DNA of 15,921 nt from positions 1-15,921 of the forward strand of contig NZ_CAMLDP010000041.1 of assembly GCF_946478925.1 (NCBI RefSeq), in the 5' to 3' direction. This stretch comes from an uncultured Nitrososphaera sp. (GTDB lineage Archaea > Thermoproteota > Nitrososphaeria > Nitrososphaerales > Nitrososphaeraceae). A model generated the notes under the pieces. It was not told where the DNA came from. It searched no databases and saw nothing but the letters and a program-made list of their open reading frames with translations. This document shows, one piece after another, positions 1 to 7,611 of this stretch (the stretch's first letter is position 1; each line of letters opens with the position of its first letter). The position numbers were made by a program, and so were the translations under genes.

Positions 1-1
1 T

Positions 2-271
2 GCAGAGATCCGGCTGGGGCTGCACGGGTTCAACCAAGTCCTTGTGATGATAGCCCTGACAAGCTTTGTGCCTCTCACGCCGGCGTCCTTTGCAATGGCG
101 GTCTTTGCAACGATAGGCTGCTCGTTTCTGATGCCTGCACTGCAGAAGTTCTTTGGGGTGTGGGGGCTGCCTGCCCTGACCGGCCCGTTCGTGTTTACCG
201 CGTGGGTGTTTCTGCTTGCCACGTCCGGCTTCCAGCACATTCCGGCAGGCATAGGGTGGTCAAGGCCGTAG
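2..271 (+). CDS. Urea transporter (UT family), C-terminal fragment
   Basis: This is the C-terminal 89 codons of a membrane protein whose 5' end lies outside the window; the frame is open from base 2. The sequence reads RLGLHGFNQVLVMIAL near the start, then FLMPALQKFFGVWGLPALTGPFVFTAWVFLL. That arrangement of a GL(Y/H)GFN motif, a hydrophobic repeat and a final PALT-PF-TW segment is what I know from the C-terminal half of the UT/SLC14-type urea channel family. Two to three membrane segments are visible. It would carry urea across the cytoplasmic membrane and so supply the urease encoded next to it in the same direction. The family call rests on recognised motifs in a fragment, so another hydrophobic transporter cannot be wholly excluded, but the urease context supports it. 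Confidence 0.8.
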   Translation, partial: AEIRLGLHGFNQVLVMIALTSFVPLTPASFAMAVFATIGCSFLMPALQKFFGVWGLPALTGPFVFTAWVFLLATSGFQHIPAGIGWSRP

Positions 272-337
272 CAGCATGATGGCCATTTCACCTATCTTGT
301 CGCGTCAGGTCGCATGTCCGGAGGATGAGCAGCAGAA

Positions 338-922
338 TTGACCCCTGCCATGTTTCAAAAATTCCTTCAGGATTATGCCGCAAGGATTCGGGACAAGTCC
401 GATTCAGAGAAGGTCAGGCTGTACATCGACTGGTGCCACGAAAACAATGTCGAAGCAACTATCCTGAGATTAAGCTCTGAAAAAAAGGGCGGGTGGTCAA
501 GGAACTATTCTCTCGACTTTACCACGAGCCGGGTCATCGTGACAAAAAAGAGCTTGGCCACAAATTTTGTGGACCTAGGATTCGTAGCCGGCCTCGCGCC
601 TTATCCCTCTCTCCTGATTGCAGGCAAGGACCCAACGACAAAAATCAAGAAGCAGGCTTCTAGAACACCTGCCGAGATGGCAAACGATGAAAATGCATAT
701 TTCATCTGGTATTCTGACATCGACAGACTCGGTTTCCGAAAGGGGTTGGAAACAACAGTGACAAACATGTTCGGCCAGGCCATAGTTTCCAATTTCCTTT
801 CGATATGGACCAAGGATGGAAACAGGCTTGACTTTACCCTGCCCGTAAGCAAGAACGGCATCTACCAGCAGATCCATTTCTGGCTGAGCGTGGCAGTTCC
901 TCCAAACTGCCAGCCTGCCTGA
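338..922 (+). CDS. Hypothetical protein, 194 aa, between urea transporter and urease
   Basis: I do not recognise this protein. It is soluble, with no signal peptide or membrane segment, a charged N-terminal third (DYAARIRDKSDSEKVRLYIDW) and a beta-rich, aromatic C-terminal half ending in QIHFWLSVAVPP. The frame begins with TTG at 338; an in-frame ATG follows at 350. A GGAGG at 320-324 sits 13 bases before the TTG, the same distance seen before ureA, which favours TTG. It lies between the urea transporter and ureA on the same strand, with 66 bases upstream and about 180 bases downstream, so it may be cotranscribed with the transporter. A T/C-rich tract just after the stop (924-940) could end the transcript. 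The context suggests a link to urea use, but nothing in the protein shows a function. Confidence 0.7.
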   Translation: MTPAMFQKFLQDYAARIRDKSDSEKVRLYIDWCHENNVEATILRLSSEKKGGWSRNYSLDFTTSRVIVTKKSLATNFVDLGFVAGLAPYPSLLIAGKDPTTKIKKQASRTPAEMANDENAYFIWYSDIDRLGFRKGLETTVTNMFGQAIVSNFLSIWTKDGNRLDFTLPVSKNGIYQQIHFWLSVAVPPNCQPA

Positions 923-962
923 TCCTTCTCTCTCTTTTCACTAGCTTGCAGCGACAGAAATC

Positions 963-976
963 AGTCTACGTAGACT
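963..976. promoter_or_regulatory. Perfect 14-bp palindrome upstream of ureA
   Basis: AGTCTACGTAGACT is a perfect inverted repeat without spacer, 74 bases before the TATA-like element of the ureA promoter. It also stands just after the end of the 194-aa gene. Two half-sites of 7 bases suit a dimeric DNA-binding protein. No regulator is encoded beside it, so the operator role is an inference. Confidence 0.4.
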
Positions 977-1049
977 AACATTAACTGAAAATGATCGCGC
1001 GTGACAAGGAAATCGACAAGAATTGTTATTGTAGTAGTTTATTTTTCTA

Positions 1050-1088
1050 AATTTAAAATAGTCAGATCAGCATTCAAGTCACGGAGGT
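1050..1088 (+). promoter_or_regulatory. ureABC promoter and ribosome site
   Basis: An AT-rich stretch around 1041-1060 contains the TATA-like element AATTTAAAATA (1050-1060). Archaeal spacing would put transcription start near 1080. The ribosome site GGAGGT at 1083-1088 follows, 13 bases before the ureA ATG. This is the only clear promoter between the 194-aa gene and ureC, so ureA, ureB and ureC are probably read from it. Confidence 0.55.
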
Positions 1089-1101
1089 ATATCCTGCAGA
1101 A

Positions 1102-1404
1102 ATGATGCTTGCACCGAGAGAAATGGAAAAGATGTGGATCTGGACGGCAGCGCAGATAGCCATGGGCCGCAAGGAGAGGGGGATAAAGCTGAACTATCCC
1201 GAGACGGTCGCCTTTATCGCAAACTATGTGGTGGAGGGCGCTAGAGAAGGAAAAAGCGTGGCCGACCTCATGCAGTCGGCAAGAACCGTGCTGAAAAAAG
1301 ACGACGTCATGTCCGGCGTCCCGGAGCTCATACACACTGTCCAAGTGGAGGCAACGTTTCCAGACGGGACCAAGCTGGTCACCGTGCACGATCCAGTCCA
1401 ATAG
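1102..1404 (+). CDS. ureA: Urease subunit gamma
   Basis: UreA is the small gamma subunit of nickel urease, which hydrolyses urea to ammonia and carbamate in the cytoplasm. The 100 residues match the family's usual length and pattern: [18 protein letters not shown] at the N-terminus, R(K)[10 protein letters not shown] around residues 22-35, the helix containing [20 protein letters not shown], and the C-terminal [18 protein letters not shown]. Two ATGs stand in tandem (1102 and 1105), and either could start translation. It opens a three-gene unit with ureB and ureC. The subunits are separate genes as in most bacteria, not fused as in Helicobacter. For a group I.1b ammonia oxidiser, urease would yield ammonia for oxidation and assimilation; that physiological role is known for the lineage and inferred here. 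Confidence 0.97.
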   Translation: MMLAPREMEKMWIWTAAQIAMGRKERGIKLNYPETVAFIANYVVEGAREGKSVADLMQSARTVLKKDDVMSGVPELIHTVQVEATFPDGTKLVTVHDPVQ

Positions 1405-1424
1405 TAATAGGTGAGATTAGAAAA

Positions 1425-1520
1425 ATGGCCAAGAAAAAAGAAAAGGTTTTAAAAAAAAACAACAACAACAGCCCGCAAGGGGCGCTGAAAGAAGGAAGGA
1501 GGCCGGAAACAAGGCCATGA
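1425..1520 (+). CDS. 31-codon leader frame overlapping ureB, with A-run slippery site
   Basis: A short frame starts at ATG 1425 behind a good ribosome site (AGGTGA at 1409-1414, 10 bases away). It encodes a very basic peptide starting [15 protein letters not shown] and stops at TGA 1518-1520, overlapping the ureB ATG as ATGA. Within it lies an unbroken run of nine A (1451-1459) ending in A AAA AAC (1454-1460), a classical -1 slippery heptamer in the correct phase. A -1 shift there moves reading into the ureB frame, which has no stop between 1421 and the ureB ATG; the joined protein would be UreB with a basic, glutamine-containing N-terminal extension. Three readings are possible: a translationally coupled leader peptide, a slippage-made longer UreB, or a one-base sequence error in the A-run hiding an ordinary longer ureB. 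The sequence alone cannot decide. Confidence 0.45.
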   Translation: MAKKKEKVLKKNNNNSPQGALKEGRRPETRP

Positions 1521-1885
1521 TTCCCGGGGAATACATATTGTCGTCAGAGCCCGTGGTCTGCAACACCGACAGAAGGACCGTCAAATTGACCGTAAAGAAC
1601 AAGGGGGACAGGCCGTGCCAGATAGGCTCGCACACGCACTTTTTCGAAGTTAACAGGGCGCTTGACTTTCCAAGGGAAAAGGCGTTTGGGTACAGGCTGA
1701 ACATACCCGCCGGGACCTCTGTGAGGTTTGAGCCCGGAGACAGCAAGGACGTGGAACTGTGCGAGCTAGCCGGGGCGAGGATCTGCTACGGGTTCAACGG
1801 TCTGACCATGGGCAGCATGAATTCAAGCGTGGTAATGCGCAACGCGATAGAGAAAGCCAGGCAGCTTGGCTTTGGTGGAGCGTAG
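1517..1885 (+). CDS. ureB: Urease subunit beta
   Basis: UreB is the beta subunit of urease and packs around the catalytic alpha subunit. The 122 residues show the whole family signature: MIPGEYIL at the start, the [21 protein letters not shown] block (residues about 27-47), the FDR-like [26 protein letters not shown] segment, and [11 protein letters not shown] near 95-105. The ATG at 1517 is the usual start because IPGE opens most UreB proteins, and AAGGAGG at 1496-1502 lies 14 bases upstream. A longer form starting at 1425 would require a frameshift (see the leader frame). After the conserved GFNGLTMG the protein has a short tail of about 20 residues. ureC follows after 13 bases. Confidence 0.96.
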   Translation: MIPGEYILSSEPVVCNTDRRTVKLTVKNKGDRPCQIGSHTHFFEVNRALDFPREKAFGYRLNIPAGTSVRFEPGDSKDVELCELAGARICYGFNGLTMGSMNSSVVMRNAIEKARQLGFGGA

Positions 1886-1898
1886 GTGATAAAAAAAT

Positions 1899-3626
1899 AT
1901 GGTTCTCAAACTAACCCGCAAGCAATACACCGACCTCTATGGTCCCACGACGGGCGACAAGGTCCGGCTAGGCGACACCGACTTGATGATAGAGGTTGAA
2001 AAGGACCTCATCTCGCACGGAGACGAGGTAGTCTTTGGTGGCGGCAAGACCATAAGGGACGGCCTTGCGCAGACGCCCGGAGTCACGAGCGCAAACGGCG
2101 CGCTTGACCTTGTCATTACAAACGCCGTCATTCTGGACCCTGTGCTTGGAATAGTAAAAGCGGACATTGGCATCAAGGACGGCAAGATTGCCGGTATAGG
2201 AAGCGCGGGAAATCCCTACACGATGGACAAAATCAGCCCGAACATGGTAGTCTCGGCGTGCACCGAAGCCACCGCAGGCGAGCACACCATATGCACCGCT
2301 GGCCATTTTGACACCCATGTGCACAACATTGCGCCGCAGCAGTACATCGACGCCATAAGCGGCGGCGTCTGCAACATGATTGGAGGAGGGACGGGCCCCG
2401 CGGACGGGACCAACGCCACTACCTGCACTCCCGGCGTGTTCAACATGAGCAGGATGCTGGAGGCGATAGAGGACACCCCGATGAACTGGGGGTTCCTGGG
2501 CAAGGGAAACGACTCGCACCCGTCGCTTGCAACGCAGCTGGAACAGATAGATGCGGGAGCCTGTGGCCTGAAGGATCACGAGGATTGGGGAACTACTGCC
2601 GCAGTGCTGGACGCGTCCCTCAAGGCGTGCGACGCCACGGACACGCAGCTTGCCATACACACCGACTCTATCAACGAGTGCGCTTATGTCGAGGACACGA
2701 TTAACGCCATAGACGGCCGGACGCTCCACACCTACCACACGGAAGGCGCCGGAGGCGGTCACGCGCCGGACATCATGAAGATAGCCGGAGAGCATTTTGC
2801 ACTGCCGTCGTCTACCAACCCGACAAGGCCGTACACCAAGAACACCGTCGACGAGCACCTTGACATGCTCATGTTCTGCCACCACCTGAACCCTGCAGTC
2901 GCAGAGGACGTCGCGTTTGCAGAATCCAGGATACGCGCAGAGACCATCGCGGCCGAGGACGTCCTGCACGACGAAGGCGTGCTCAGCATGTATTCTTCGG
3001 ACAGCCAGGCGATGGGAAGGATAGGCGAGGTGGTCATACGCGCGTGGCAGACTGCGGACAAGATGAAGAAGATGAAGGGCAGGCTTCCGCAGGAGACAGG
3101 CGACAACGACAACTTTAGGGCCAAGCGCTACATCGCCAAGACGACCATCAACCCGGCGATCACGCACGGCATATCAGAGTACCTGGGCTCCATCGAAGTG
3201 GGCAAGTATGCCGACATTGTAATGTACCCGATGGCATTCTTTCCCGCAAAGCCAAAGATGGTCTTGAAGGGAGGGTTCATCGCGTGGTCGATAATGGGCG
3301 ACACGAACGCATCGCTTCCGACGCCAGAGCCAGTGTACTATCGGCCGATGTTTGGCGCCATGGGAAAAGCCGTCCACAAGACCAGCTACACATTCACTTC
3401 AAAGCGCGCGATTGAGCTAGGAGTCCCGCAAAAGCTGGGGCTTGAAAAAACCTGCCTGCCGGTAAAGAACTGCAGGCATATCAGCAAGAAGGACATGATG
3501 TGGAACGACGCCACGCCAAAAATCGACATAGACCCGGAAACGTACGAGGTAAAGCTGGACGGCAAGATAGCGACGGTGGACCCAGCGGCGGAGCTGAGCT
3601 TGGCGCAGAGGTACTTTATGGCCTGA
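1899..3626 (+). CDS. ureC: Urease subunit alpha (catalytic)
   Basis: UreC carries the dinickel active site of urease. At 575 residues it is of normal length. All active-site positions are present and mostly offset by 8 from Klebsiella numbering: H140 and H142 in [10 protein letters not shown], the lysine to be carbamylated K225 in [10 protein letters not shown] with substrate-binding H227, nickel ligands H254 (AIHTDSINE) and H280 ([11 protein letters not shown]), the flap with C327 and catalytic H328 in MFCHHLNP, and D368 in [10 protein letters not shown]. It should therefore be active once nickel is inserted. The start at 1899 is set by AGGTGAT at 1884-1890, 8 bases upstream, and by the typical [21 protein letters not shown] opening. 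It closes the ureABC unit, with a stem-loop and T-run just after the stop. The accessory genes follow in a separate unit. Confidence 0.99.
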   Translation: MVLKLTRKQYTDLYGPTTGDKVRLGDTDLMIEVEKDLISHGDEVVFGGGKTIRDGLAQTPGVTSANGALDLVITNAVILDPVLGIVKADIGIKDGKIAGIGSAGNPYTMDKISPNMVVSACTEATAGEHTICTAGHFDTHVHNIAPQQYIDAISGGVCNMIGGGTGPADGTNATTCTPGVFNMSRMLEAIEDTPMNWGFLGKGNDSHPSLATQLEQIDAGACGLKDHEDWGTTAAVLDASLKACDATDTQLAIHTDSINECAYVEDTINAIDGRTLHTYHTEGAGGGHAPDIMKIAGEHFALPSSTNPTRPYTKNTVDEHLDMLMFCHHLNPAVAEDVAFAESRIRAETIAAEDVLHDEGVLSMYSSDSQAMGRIGEVVIRAWQTADKMKKMKGRLPQETGDNDNFRAKRYIAKTTINPAITHGISEYLGSIEVGKYADIVMYPMAFFPAKPKMVLKGGFIAWSIMGDTNASLPTPEPVYYRPMFGAMGKAVHKTSYTFTSKRAIELGVPQKLGLEKTCLPVKNCRHISKKDMMWNDATPKIDIDPETYEVKLDGKIATVDPAAELSLAQRYFMA

Positions 3627-3633
3627 CAAAACC

Positions 3634-3686
3634 TGTGGCGCAGGCCAATACTGCTATGGCCTGCCACAGAACAATATTCTTTTTTT
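3634..3686 (+). terminator. Stem-loop and T-run after ureC
   Basis: The arm TGTGGCGCAGGCCA (3634-3647) pairs with TGGCCTGCCACA (3657-3668), giving 12 base pairs with a two-base bulge and a 9-base loop. Ten bases later comes a run of seven T (3680-3686). It stands 7 bases after the ureC stop and should end, or partly end, the ureABC transcript. The T-run merges directly into the TATA element of the chaperonin gene, so the two signals share sequence. Confidence 0.55.
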
Positions 3687-3690
3687 ATAT
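3681..3690 (+). promoter_or_regulatory. TATA box of the chaperonin / urease-accessory unit
   Basis: TTTTTTATAT at 3681-3690 predicts transcription start near 3713, about 15 bases before the first ATG at 3728. A second AT-rich element (AAATATCTTTAT, 3706-3717) lies closer and would fit the ATG at 3752 with a nearly leaderless message. Either way the chaperonin appears to have its own promoter after the ureC terminator. Confidence 0.45.
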
Positions 3691-3727
3691 TCCTGTCTCT
3701 GGTTGAAATATCTTTATCTTCGCCGGC

Positions 3728-5314
3728 ATGATGCAATTAGTAGTACACAATATGTCGAACCCATCTTTTGGCGGAGTTTGGCGGCCGATGGCAGAGAACG
3801 TCGAATTCAACGCCCTCGAATCAAATTCTAACGCCGTGATGGCTGTCGCCGACACGGTCCGGACAACGCTTGGGCCCAAGGGGCTTGACAAGCTGCTGGT
3901 GGACCAGACTATGAACAGGCACGTCTCTAACGACGGGGTAACGATACTTCTCTCGCTAAAGGCCATCCATCCGGTGGCAAGGATGATAGTGGAAATAGCC
4001 GAGAGGCAGGAGCAGCTAGTGGGCGACGGGACGACGACTGCGGTGGTAATGTCTGCAGAGATGATAAAGGAGGGCAAGAGGCTGATAAAGGAGCTGGCCG
4101 TCCACCCAACCAAGGTCGTCGAGGGGATAGACAGCGGAGTAAGGCACGCGTGCAGCCTGCTGGAACAGGAGGCAAGGCAGATTGCAATTGACGACTCTGT
4201 CCTCGAACAGGTGGTGAGGACCTCCCTTGCGTCAAAGCTCGACGGCGAAAGGCTCGCCGGCCTTGTGCTATCCGCCCTGAGGGCGGTCGGGGAGAACGCA
4301 AGGTTCAACGGCGGCAAGTACGATTTCAACAAGTCGATAATGGTCATCCGCAAGACCAGCATGGAAGACCAAGTCATAAACGGAGTCGTTCTTGAAAGAG
4401 GGAGGATGGACCCGGAGCTTCCCCTGGAGGTAAGCAAGGCAAAGATAATGATAACCCGGCTCGACTTGAAGCCCGTAAAGGAGGCGTGGATGAAGGAGAA
4501 CAACAAGTACCAGGAAATCCTCCTGATGGAAAACGACAGAATCAAAAAATCAAAGGAGGCGGTAGACGCCATGCTGTCCACAGGCGCAAACGTGATACTG
4601 ATAGCGTCGCCGGAGGTTGACCCTGCCGTCGAAGACATGCTGGTCGCAAAGAGGGTCTTTGCTGCTAGAATTTCTAGCGAGGAAATCGAGCATCTGTGCC
4701 GGTACATCGGGGCAAAGCCGGTCCGCGTCATGGAAGACCTTGGCAGGCCGGACATACTCGGCAGCGCCGAGCGCGTCAGTGAAGACGAAGAAAATAATTT
4801 GATCCGCCTTGAAGGCGGGTCGGGGCGCAACATCGTCACGATGATAGTGTCAGGCACGACAAAAGAGACGTCCCTTGAGCGCTGGAGGGCCGCAATAGAC
4901 GGCGTCAACGCGGCAGAGGCGGCGCTTAACACCGGGATCGTGCCAGGGGGAGGCGCGGCCGAACTGCACGTGATGGAGAAGGTAAAGGCGCTCCGGCTCA
5001 AGGGTCTGGAGCAGGTGGGCCTTGAAGTGGTGACAACTGCCCTTGAAAGTATAATGCGCCAGATACTCACCAACGCCGGCTTTAATGGGCTTGAAAAGGT
5101 GATGGCCGCAAAGGCGTCGCCCCCGGGGTACGGAATCGACATCAATTCCGGGGAGCCGGCCGACATGTGGAAGATGGGCGTGGTGGACCCGCTGATGGTA
5201 AAGACGACGGCGCTCCAGTCGGCAGGCGAGATCGCCAAATCCGTCCTCAGGATTGACAGGAACCTGGCAGCCGAAGACCTGAGCCAGCAGGCGTTCTCTG
5301 AATCAAAGAGGTAG
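3728..5314 (+). CDS. Group II chaperonin (thermosome-like) heading the urease accessory operon
   Basis: This is a TCP-1/cpn60 group II chaperonin of 528 residues, an ATP-driven protein-folding machine that forms double rings. The ATPase motifs are intact: GPKGLDKLLVD (49-59), NDGVTIL (68-74), VGDGTTTAVVM (98-108, catalytic D100), the catalytic aspartate in AIDGVNAAE (D391), TGIVPGGGAAE (402-412), NAGFNGLEKV (449-458) and the C-terminal DP-MVKTTALQSAGEIAK-VLRID. It is divergent elsewhere: the usual ILLRGGTEH block reads MIVSGTTKE (372-380), and the Gly/Met-rich C-terminal tail of ordinary thermosomes is absent. The N-terminus is uncertain, with ATGs at 3728, 3731, 3752 and 3788; the last would begin MAENVEFNALESN, close to the family start. 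Only 11 bases separate it from the next gene, and then all reading frames overlap or nearly touch through ureD, so it heads the accessory operon. A dedicated role in folding or maturing urease is an inference; it may be a general thermosome paralogue. Confidence 0.93.
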   Translation: MMQLVVHNMSNPSFGGVWRPMAENVEFNALESNSNAVMAVADTVRTTLGPKGLDKLLVDQTMNRHVSNDGVTILLSLKAIHPVARMIVEIAERQEQLVGDGTTTAVVMSAEMIKEGKRLIKELAVHPTKVVEGIDSGVRHACSLLEQEARQIAIDDSVLEQVVRTSLASKLDGERLAGLVLSALRAVGENARFNGGKYDFNKSIMVIRKTSMEDQVINGVVLERGRMDPELPLEVSKAKIMITRLDLKPVKEAWMKENNKYQEILLMENDRIKKSKEAVDAMLSTGANVILIASPEVDPAVEDMLVAKRVFAARISSEEIEHLCRYIGAKPVRVMEDLGRPDILGSAERVSEDEENNLIRLEGGSGRNIVTMIVSGTTKETSLERWRAAIDGVNAAEAALNTGIVPGGGAAELHVMEKVKALRLKGLEQVGLEVVTTALESIMRQILTNAGFNGLEKVMAAKASPPGYGIDINSGEPADMWKMGVVDPLMVKTTALQSAGEIAKSVLRIDRNLAAEDLSQQAFSESKR

Positions 5315-5325
5315 TAGCCGGTTCA

Positions 5326-5691
5326 ATGATAAGGCACTGCGTCGAAGAAAGCAATGTCGATGAAGAGATGCACGTGGTGGACTGCTCCAGGATAAGGCAC
5401 GTGACTTTGAAAGCAGGCAGGATAGAGTCGATGTCAGGTTTGGTAGACCCTGCCTCCCACCTGAACCTCGACTATCCCGACCACAGGGCCACCACCTGCA
5501 TCATAGCCGAGAAATTTGAAAATGGCGCGAAAGTCCGGATGGACGACGACGGGCTCTTGTTCGCATTCGTCCCAAGATCCGCCTTTGCGCACCTGGGCCA
5601 TGTCGACTATACCCAGAGGCTCACAGACTTGATAAAGGCGGTAAAGCATAACCAAGAGACAGGCGGGCAAAAGAAGGACAGGGCGCAATGA
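5326..5691 (+). CDS. Hypothetical protein, 121 aa, between chaperonin and ureE
   Basis: I do not recognise this protein. It is soluble and acidic in the middle, with scattered histidines and cysteines (C5, C20, and HVVDC, DYPDHR, HLGHVDYTQR) and a charged, lysine- and glutamine-rich tail. No known metal-binding motif is formed. A GAGGT at 5308-5312 precedes the ATG by 13 bases; a second ATG lies 42 bases downstream. Its stop overlaps the ureE start as ATGA (5688-5691), so the two are translationally coupled. Its fixed place between the chaperonin and ureE makes a role in urease maturation or nickel delivery a fair guess, but nothing in the residues proves this. Confidence 0.8.
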   Translation: MIRHCVEESNVDEEMHVVDCSRIRHVTLKAGRIESMSGLVDPASHLNLDYPDHRATTCIIAEKFENGAKVRMDDDGLLFAFVPRSAFAHLGHVDYTQRLTDLIKAVKHNQETGGQKKDRAQ

Positions 5692-6209
5692 CATTGCTCA
5701 CAATAGATTCGGTCGTGGGGAACATCTACCGTGACAAGGAATTGAGAAAAAGACACGAAGAAATGTCGTCGCGGTCGCTGTGCGAATCCATAAAGATACA
5801 CAGGATGGAGTCTCAGCGCGTGAGGATGAGAAAGGCGACGGACAAGGGCACAGACATTGCCCTGACGCTTCCCTCCGGCACAAAGCTTCGGCACGGCGAC
5901 GTCCTTTTGCTCACCGACGAAAAGATGGTCGTCCTTGAACTAGAGCCGGAGAACGTCATCTCTCTGGAGGTAAGGGATAACCTCCACAAGGACGATGTCG
6001 TGGAAATCCCTGCCCGGGTCGGGCACGCCATAGGGAACCTGCACAGGCCGCTGAAGCTGGAAGACCGCAAGATCTATTTTCCGATACAGTCGGAATCCGA
6101 GATCGAAATGTTTACGAAAATGTTTTCTCCACTCCGGGATCACTTGGAGATAAAGAGCATGAAGATGGTCTTTGAGCCAAACGAGGGGCTGGACGTGCAT
6201 GAGCACTGA
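5688..6209 (+). CDS. ureE: Urease accessory protein UreE (nickel metallochaperone)
   Basis: UreE binds nickel and hands it to UreG for insertion into urease. The 173 residues show the two-domain family layout: an N-terminal domain with the stretch from RVRMRKATDKGTDIAL to the LRHGDVLLL block (about residues 45-75), then the metal-binding domain with GHAIGNLHRPL (112-122), the counterpart of the family GH-x2-GN-x-H-PL motif, where H113 and H119 are the expected conserved histidines. The C-terminus has only a short DVHEH, not the long histidine tail of Klebsiella UreE, so nickel storage capacity should be low. It overlaps the preceding gene by 4 bases and ureF by 11 bases, as expected for a tightly coupled operon. 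Confidence 0.95.
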   Translation: MTLLTIDSVVGNIYRDKELRKRHEEMSSRSLCESIKIHRMESQRVRMRKATDKGTDIALTLPSGTKLRHGDVLLLTDEKMVVLELEPENVISLEVRDNLHKDDVVEIPARVGHAIGNLHRPLKLEDRKIYFPIQSESEIEMFTKMFSPLRDHLEIKSMKMVFEPNEGLDVHEH

Positions 6210-6921
6210 CAATACTTCTTCAGACATGATAACTGATCTGAGTATGCTGCAGCTTGCGGACTCTTTCTTTCCCACCGGCATGTACACGATGTCCAGCGGG
6301 CTGGAAGCGATTTTTTACGGCGGCAGAAAAAACAACAAGATGAACGCGGCGGAACTTCGAGACCTGATAAAGGTTTTCCTCGAGCAGCAGATAGGTCCCG
6401 CCGACTGCACCGCGCTCGGCAATGCCTACGAACACGCGTCTGCGTCCAACCTTTCCCTTCTGCTTGAGGTAGACAACACAATAGTCGCGATGCGGCTCGT
6501 GCAGGAGATCCGCAGTGCCTCGATAAGGTCCGGCACGCAGCTGGTAAAATGCGTCCATTCGTTTATACAGGACAATAAAATGCTGGCAGACTATGCAGAT
6601 GCGATAAAGGACGGCCGCGCGTCAGGGCCCTATCCCGTGGCCCTTGGAGTTGCCGCAAGCGCGCTTTCTATCCCAAAGCGCAAAGCAGGGATGATGATGC
6701 TCTACTCATTCTCTGTCAGCATAATTGCAGCCGCGCTCAGGCTTGGCATGCTGCAGCACCTCGACGGCCAGAGGATATTGGACGAATTAAAGCCGACCAT
6801 TTCTAAAACTGTAGAGTCGTTCATCGACAGGCCGCTGGACGGCATATGGCAGTTTGCTCCGCAGATAGACATCATCCAGATCGAGCACGAAAGGATGAGC
6901 AGTAAAATGTTTATTACTTGA
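6199..6921 (+). CDS. ureF: Urease accessory protein UreF
   Basis: UreF is part of the UreD-UreF-UreG complex that activates apo-urease and gates nickel transfer. The protein of 240 residues opens with LSMLQLADSFFPTGMYTMSS followed by GLE, the recognised UreF signature (LLQLADSALPTGGFAHSGGLE in bacteria), is mainly helical and has the YSFSVSIIAAALRLG-like segment in the C-terminal third. I chose the ATG at 6199, inside the ureE end, because GAGGGG at 6183-6188 lies 10 bases upstream and the conserved part starts soon after; an in-frame TTG at 6172 would add nine residues without support. ureG follows after 15 bases. Confidence 0.95.
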   Translation: MSTDNTSSDMITDLSMLQLADSFFPTGMYTMSSGLEAIFYGGRKNNKMNAAELRDLIKVFLEQQIGPADCTALGNAYEHASASNLSLLLEVDNTIVAMRLVQEIRSASIRSGTQLVKCVHSFIQDNKMLADYADAIKDGRASGPYPVALGVAASALSIPKRKAGMMMLYSFSVSIIAAALRLGMLQHLDGQRILDELKPTISKTVESFIDRPLDGIWQFAPQIDIIQIEHERMSSKMFIT

Positions 6922-6936
6922 GTGCAAATTATTTAC

Positions 6937-7611
6937 ATGAGCGAAGGCAAATTGAGCAGATCAAGGATCCCTCGAATCGGAGTAGGGGGGCCCGTAGGCT
7001 CTGGCAAGACCATGCTGATAGAGAAGGTCGTGCCCATTTTGGCGGCCCGGGGCTACAAGGTTGGGATAATCTCAAATGACGTCGTTTCCAAAGAGGACGC
7101 GGACAGGATGCGCAGGAACCTGGCCCGGGACCAGCAGCTGATGGCAGAGGACTTGGTGATAGGTCTTGCAACGGGAGGGTGCCCGCACACCGCGGTGAGG
7201 GAGGACCCGTCGATGAACCTCTCTGTCGTCGAAGAGATGGAATCAAAACACAGCAGCTACCTGGATCTCATCATGATAGAAAGCGGGGGCGACAACATCA
7301 CCACGACTTTCAGCCCCGCCCTTGCAGATTATTTCATCTACATCATAGACGTGTCGGGAGGAGATAAGTATCCCAGAAAGCGCGGCCTTGGGATAGAGAC
7401 CTGCGACCTGCTAGTGATAAACAAGATAGACTTGGCTCCGCTCGTCGGCGCAGACCTGTCGATAATGGACAGAGACGCAAAGCTGGTCCGCGGTGACAAG
7501 CCCCACGCCTTTGTCAACTGCAAGACGAACGAAGGGGTAGCCAAGGTCGCAGAGCACATCATCAGAGATGTTTTGTTTGAATCCGCACCAAAAGCCATCG
7601 CTAGACGTTGA
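6937..7611 (+). CDS. ureG: Urease accessory GTPase UreG
   Basis: UreG is the SIMIBI-class GTPase that powers nickel insertion into urease. With the start at ATG 6937 the protein has 224 residues. It shows the P-loop GPVGSGKT (18-25), the SNDVVSKEDA block (46-55), the metal-binding CPH motif in GGCPHTAVRED (C82, H84), the ESGGDN motif (115-120) and the NKID guanine-specificity motif (162-165). All residues needed for GTP and nickel binding are present. An in-frame GTG at 6922, directly after the ureF stop, would add five residues and is less likely. The frame overlaps the next gene by 44 bases. Confidence 0.97.
   Translation: MSEGKLSRSRIPRIGVGGPVGSGKTMLIEKVVPILAARGYKVGIISNDVVSKEDADRMRRNLARDQQLMAEDLVIGLATGGCPHTAVREDPSMNLSVVEEMESKHSSYLDLIMIESGGDNITTTFSPALADYFIYIIDVSGGDKYPRKRGLGIETCDLLVINKIDLAPLVGADLSIMDRDAKLVRGDKPHAFVNCKTNEGVAKVAEHIIRDVLFESAPKAIARR

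Noticed and set aside
1968..3167. Open frame of 399 codons antisense to ureC
   Set aside because: It mirrors ureC, has a valine/arginine-rich meaningless composition and no promoter or ribosome site.
3685..5238. Very long open frame (517 codons) antisense to the chaperonin gene
   Set aside because: The + strand protein has every chaperonin motif; the antisense product is a serine/leucine-rich low-quality sequence created by the codon bias of the real gene.
6172..6198. TTG at 6172 as the ureF start
   Set aside because: The ATG at 6199 has a ribosome site and fits the UreF N-terminus; the extra nine residues are encoded within ureE.
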